This document shows positions 7,137 to 9,188 of a stretch of 9,188 nt of DNA, piece after piece. Position numbers and translations under genes: made by a program. Below the pieces are notes generated by a model. It worked only from the letters and a program-made list of their open reading frames with translations, was not told the DNA's origin and made no database searches. Source of the stretch: Oscillospiraceae bacterium (GTDB taxonomy: Bacteria; Bacillota; Clostridia; Oscillospirales; Acutalibacteraceae); contig JAISWM010000078.1 in the NCBI GenBank assembly GCA_031270785.1, forward strand, positions 1-9,188, written 5' to 3'. Within the stretch, counting starts at the first letter, position 1. Each line of letters starts with the position of its first letter.

Positions 7137-8513
7137 TTATTCTTCTGCATAAAACACCATAGTAGCTCTCGTTTCTATATCACTTTTTGCCTGTTCATAT
7201 GTAACTGGCTCTACATGGTCATCATTGATTTTATACCACTGTTCTCCAACTCTAACAAAGGATACATAATGCCCACCTTTTTGAGTACCAAAATGTACCA
7301 TAGCGTGTGATAACTTATATTTCTTGCCATCCGGTATATCAAAATCTACACGTAAATCAATGGTATCCGGGGTGTTTAACCTATGGACGGGAAATAATTT
7401 GTTGGAATTATAATCCCATCGATTAACACGGAATATAACTTCATTACCACTGGTTAGTATTTCTGTAGGTAAGAAATATTGTGGAGTTGTTTTTACAACA
7501 GCTTCCGCTTTAAGCACATTAAGTTCGTCATAAGCTTTTGCCAGACCCGGATGCTCAGTACGTACTTGTTGTTGTGCTGCTTTCGCCATTTCATCTGTGC
7601 GTGGCTTTGCAAGAGCCGCAACAGCTGCTTTGGAATATTCTTCAAATTCATTAGAAAGTCTTGTTAATTTTGGGTTATTATTTTCTACTCGATGACATAT
7701 TTGGAGATTATCTGGAATTGCGTTTAATTTAACTACGTCAACTAAACTTTCTCCTTCTCGAGCCATTCCCATAAGTATGAGGTGGGAGTCAGGTATACAA
7801 AAAATATCTTTTTCTTTTTCGTTTTCTTTTTTTCCTTTATTTTTTTCTTGCAAACACATATTTGCAATATTGAGAAAACATAGACAGGAATCTGCTTGTC
7901 TACCATCGTACCCAAGCATTTTTAAACATTTCTCAAGTATTGCATCGGGCAAAGGATTGCGAGTAATCATAGATTTAAAAAAACGATATGTAGCCCAAGT
8001 GTACGGAGAGTCCGTTTCATTAATGTCATCCCCTTGAACAAGTATAAATTTTCTAAATTTGTCATTTCTAAATAACTGCTGGATAGCGGTAATTACGTAG
8101 CACGAGAACCCCAGTCTTTTTAAGCCAACGGGAACGCAATTTATATCTGCTGACAGTAGTGCGTGTGCAGATGGAGGTTCGGCGCAATCTTGATTTTCCC
8201 CAATAAGTAATGAGGGTTTAGCGCAACTTGCATTTTGCCCCAAAAGTAATGCAGGTTTAGCGCAATCTTGATTTTGCCCCAAAAGTAAAGTATATGATAA
8301 ATATAAACCAAAAATTGCAAATGTCCCAAAAATTATATACTCAGGATTATTTTTTATTGCAAAAAAAACTTTACTTACGGTACTTTTTTGTAAACTAGAC
8401 GGTGCATTTTTGCTGATATCCTCACGGTGGCTTTTTCGCTCAGCATATGTTGTTACCGGAACCGCAAACAAAAACACTACACTCAATAGCAAAGATAGGA
8501 TTTTACGATACAT
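7137..8513 (-). CDS. USP-type (peptidase C19) deubiquitinase-like protein, membrane-anchored
   Basis: 458 residues from ATG 8511-8513 (AAGGAG 7 nt upstream). Signal peptide about 1-24 (MYRKILSLLLSVVFLF...TTYA), transmembrane helix about 59-77, a Cys-bearing 13-residue repeat at 76-114, then the protease. Cys box 129-148 (VGLKRLGFSCYVITAIQQLF) matches the USP pattern GLKNLGNTCYMNSxLQxLF, with nucleophile Cys138. His box KLSHAMVHFGTQKGGHYVSF gives His415, followed by WYKINDDHVEPV and a terminal TMVFYAEE like the USP AYxLFYE end. The third triad position is Asn430 where most USPs have Asp (some, such as USP18, have Asn). The oxyanion-hole Asn of GLKN is Arg133. Between the boxes are about 275 residues without the usual CxxC zinc pairs and with a Lys/Glu-rich stretch (225-236). 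Predicted role: removal of ubiquitin or a ubiquitin-like protein, perhaps the one encoded at 3674-5221; activity is untested given the altered residues. Confidence 0.87.
   Translation of the reverse strand: MYRKILSLLLSVVFLFAVPVTTYAERKSHREDISKNAPSSLQKSTVSKVFFAIKNNPEYIIFGTFAIFGLYLSYTLLLGQNQDCAKPALLLGQNASCAKPSLLIGENQDCAEPPSAHALLSADINCVPVGLKRLGFSCYVITAIQQLFRNDKFRKFILVQGDDINETDSPYTWATYRFFKSMITRNPLPDAILEKCLKMLGYDGRQADSCLCFLNIANMCLQEKNKGKKENEKEKDIFCIPDSHLILMGMAREGESLVDVVKLNAIPDNLQICHRVENNNPKLTRLSNEFEEYSKAAVAALAKPRTDEMAKAAQQQVRTEHPGLAKAYDELNVLKAEAVVKTTPQYFLPTEILTSGNEVIFRVNRWDYNSNKLFPVHRLNTPDTIDLRVDFDIPDGKKYKLSHAMVHFGTQKGGHYVSFVRVGEQWYKINDDHVEPVTYEQAKSDIETRATMVFYAEE
8172..8288 (-). repeat. Three 39-bp tandem repeats encoding LLLGQNxxCAKPx
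   Basis: Residues 76-88, 89-101 and 102-114 of the USP protein read LLLGQNQDCAKPA, LLLGQNASCAKPS and LLIGENQDCAEPP; LLSADINCVPVG at 119-130 may be a decayed fourth copy. The repeats follow directly on the transmembrane helix and give one Cys each. The hydrophobic LLLG of the first copy overlaps the helix end. Confidence 0.88.
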
Positions 8514-8531
8514 ATATTTACTCCTTTTATT

Positions 8532-8620
8532 GTTTTTGTATCAAAAACCATGTATTATTTACGTTCCTTCTCACCGCTGACTTGTGGGGGAAAGAACAAA
8601 AATGCCACTGTTTCAAAAGG
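8532..8620. repeat. Single T2 palindromic element in the USP leader, with 8-bp target duplication
   Basis: The left arm (about 8541-8565, AAAAACCATGTATTATTTAC) and right arm (ACAAAAATGCCACTGTTTCA) are inverted relatives around a partly decayed GC core. Direct copies of CTTTTATT flank it at 8524-8531 and 8621-8628. The left copy overlaps the USP Shine-Dalgarno (CTCCTT on the plus strand, 8521-8526), so the element entered the leader between promoter and ribosome-binding site. The same arms frame the array at 1264-1950. Confidence 0.8.
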
Positions 8621-8656
8621 CTTTTATTATAAGTGCCATAAATTAGCAACATATTT

Positions 8657-8685
8657 ATTATATCGCAATTAATATTGTGTTGCAA
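8657..8685 (-). promoter_or_regulatory. Sigma70 promoter of the USP-like gene
   Basis: Minus strand -35 TTGCAA (8680-8685), 17 nt spacer, -10 TATAAT (8657-8662). Predicted start near 8650, so the present leader of about 137 nt contains the whole T2 palindrome; without it the leader would be about 40 nt. Confidence 0.75.
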
Positions 8686-8727
8686 TGTTTTTATTACAAA
8701 TTTAATTTAAACCCACCCTGATTTTTT

Positions 8728-9079
8728 GGCCATGTATCAAAACAGTTGAAATCCCTTCTCCCCCCCGCCATGGGCGGGGGCGAAAGATATTATCAATTAA
8801 TTTGGCCCACAACCCAATTCGCGGTCATGTCTCAAAATAGTTAAAATCCCTTCTTTTCCCCCCGCCATAGGCGTGGGCAAAGATAATATCTACTAATTTG
8901 GCCCACAACCCAATTCGCGATCATGTCTCAAAATAATTGAAATCTTTTCTTTCACCCCGCCATAGGCGTGGGAAAAGATAATATCAACTAATTTGGCCCA
9001 CAACCTAATTCGCGATCATGTATCAAAACAGTTAAAATCCCTTCTTTTCCCCCCGCCTATGGCGGGGGAAAAGATATTA
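8728..9079 (+). repeat. Four tandem PAL elements separated by 8-bp spacers
   Basis: Copies at 8728-8814, 8823-8910, 8919-9005 and 9014-9079, period 95-96 bp. Spacers are CAATTCGC, CAATTCGC and TAATTCGC. The last copy stops at AAAGATATTA and lacks the outer right arm. The cores vary: CCATGGGCGG, CCATAGGCGTGG (twice) and CCTATGGCGG. The region 8629-8727 otherwise holds only the USP promoter and AT-rich sequence. Confidence 0.93.
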
Positions 9080-9098
9080 GATCTCCTCGGAAACTAAA

Positions 9099-9188
9099 TT
9101 AGAGATTCGAAATTGATAATACCGCAGATGAGATTTGTTCGTAAATTATGGCGTTTTCTACGATTTCGGTATTTGTTTGCCATGATTT
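9099..9188 (-). CDS. Probable C-terminal end of an unidentified gene (5' part beyond window)
   Basis: An open frame enters from the right edge and ends at TAA (9099-9101), giving 29 residues: KSWQTNTEIVENAIIYEQIS followed by SAVLSISNL. The composition looks protein-like and amphipathic, better than the other frames (an ATG frame beside it gives an Arg/Lys-rich peptide). Family not recognisable from so little. The orientation matches the USP gene, but about 580 bp of repeats and the USP promoter lie between them, so they are not one operon. Confidence 0.4.
   Translation of the reverse strand, partial: KSWQTNTEIVENAIIYEQISSAVLSISNL

Noticed and set aside
8141..8329. Minus-strand frame with repeated NLHYFWGK motifs
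   Set aside because: Out-of-frame reading of the 39-bp repeats within the USP gene.
8728..9079. CRISPR-like regular spacing
   Set aside because: Spacers are 8 bp and nearly identical; this is a tandem transposable repeat.

Overview
The window is AT-rich bacterial DNA with standard-code genes, strong Shine-Dalgarno sites and textbook sigma70-type promoters. It is densely seeded with GC-cored palindromic repeats. Three of the six main genes have eukaryote-like content: a PP1-like Ser/Thr phosphatase, a USP-type deubiquitinase and a protein with two ubiquitin-like folds. That combination suggests a host-associated, probably intracellular or protist-associated bacterium. The consensus TTGACA-17-TATAAT promoters and strong Shine-Dalgarno sites argue against Bacteroidota, whose promoters and initiation differ. 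I cannot fix the phylum; an endosymbiont such as an Elusimicrobiota/Endomicrobium-like lineage is only a guess.

Layout. 1-1169 (minus, 3' end off the left edge): membrane-anchored PPP phosphatase with a long Pro-Glu linker and its own consensus promoter. About 1264-1950: a composite tandem array of GC-core palindromes. 1981-3510 (plus): Wzx-like polysaccharide flippase starting at a GTG just past the array. 3534-3626: a palindromic element between convergent genes. 3674-5221 (minus): helical protein ending in two ubiquitin-like folds. 5222-6191: no gene; five palindromic elements (PAL), a second inverted-repeat element (M1) and an isolated extended -10 box. 6192-6947 (plus): TPM-domain membrane protein. 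6949-7132: element M2 with a PAL inside, filling the convergent gap. 7137-8513 (minus): USP-like protease with signal peptide and membrane anchor. 8514-9098: USP promoter, a single T2 palindrome in the 5' leader, and four tandem PAL copies. 9099-9188 (minus): probable C-terminal end of another gene.

How the parts relate. Each gene appears to be its own transcription unit; no operon is visible. Phosphatase and USP share one plan: signal peptide, about 25-35 residues, transmembrane helix, repetitive linker, eukaryote-like catalytic domain. The ubiquitin-like protein and the USP could act in one ubiquitin-mimicking or ubiquitin-editing pathway aimed at a eukaryotic host, but that is inference from co-location. 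The flippase and TPM protein look like ordinary envelope genes.

The repeats are the second theme. The roughly 88-bp PAL element has GGT...ACC ends and, at several copies, 8-10 bp direct flanking repeats, so it behaves like a non-autonomous transposon (MITE). A different palindrome (T2) has an 8-bp flanking repeat next to the USP ribosome-binding site. No transposase gene is present in the window.
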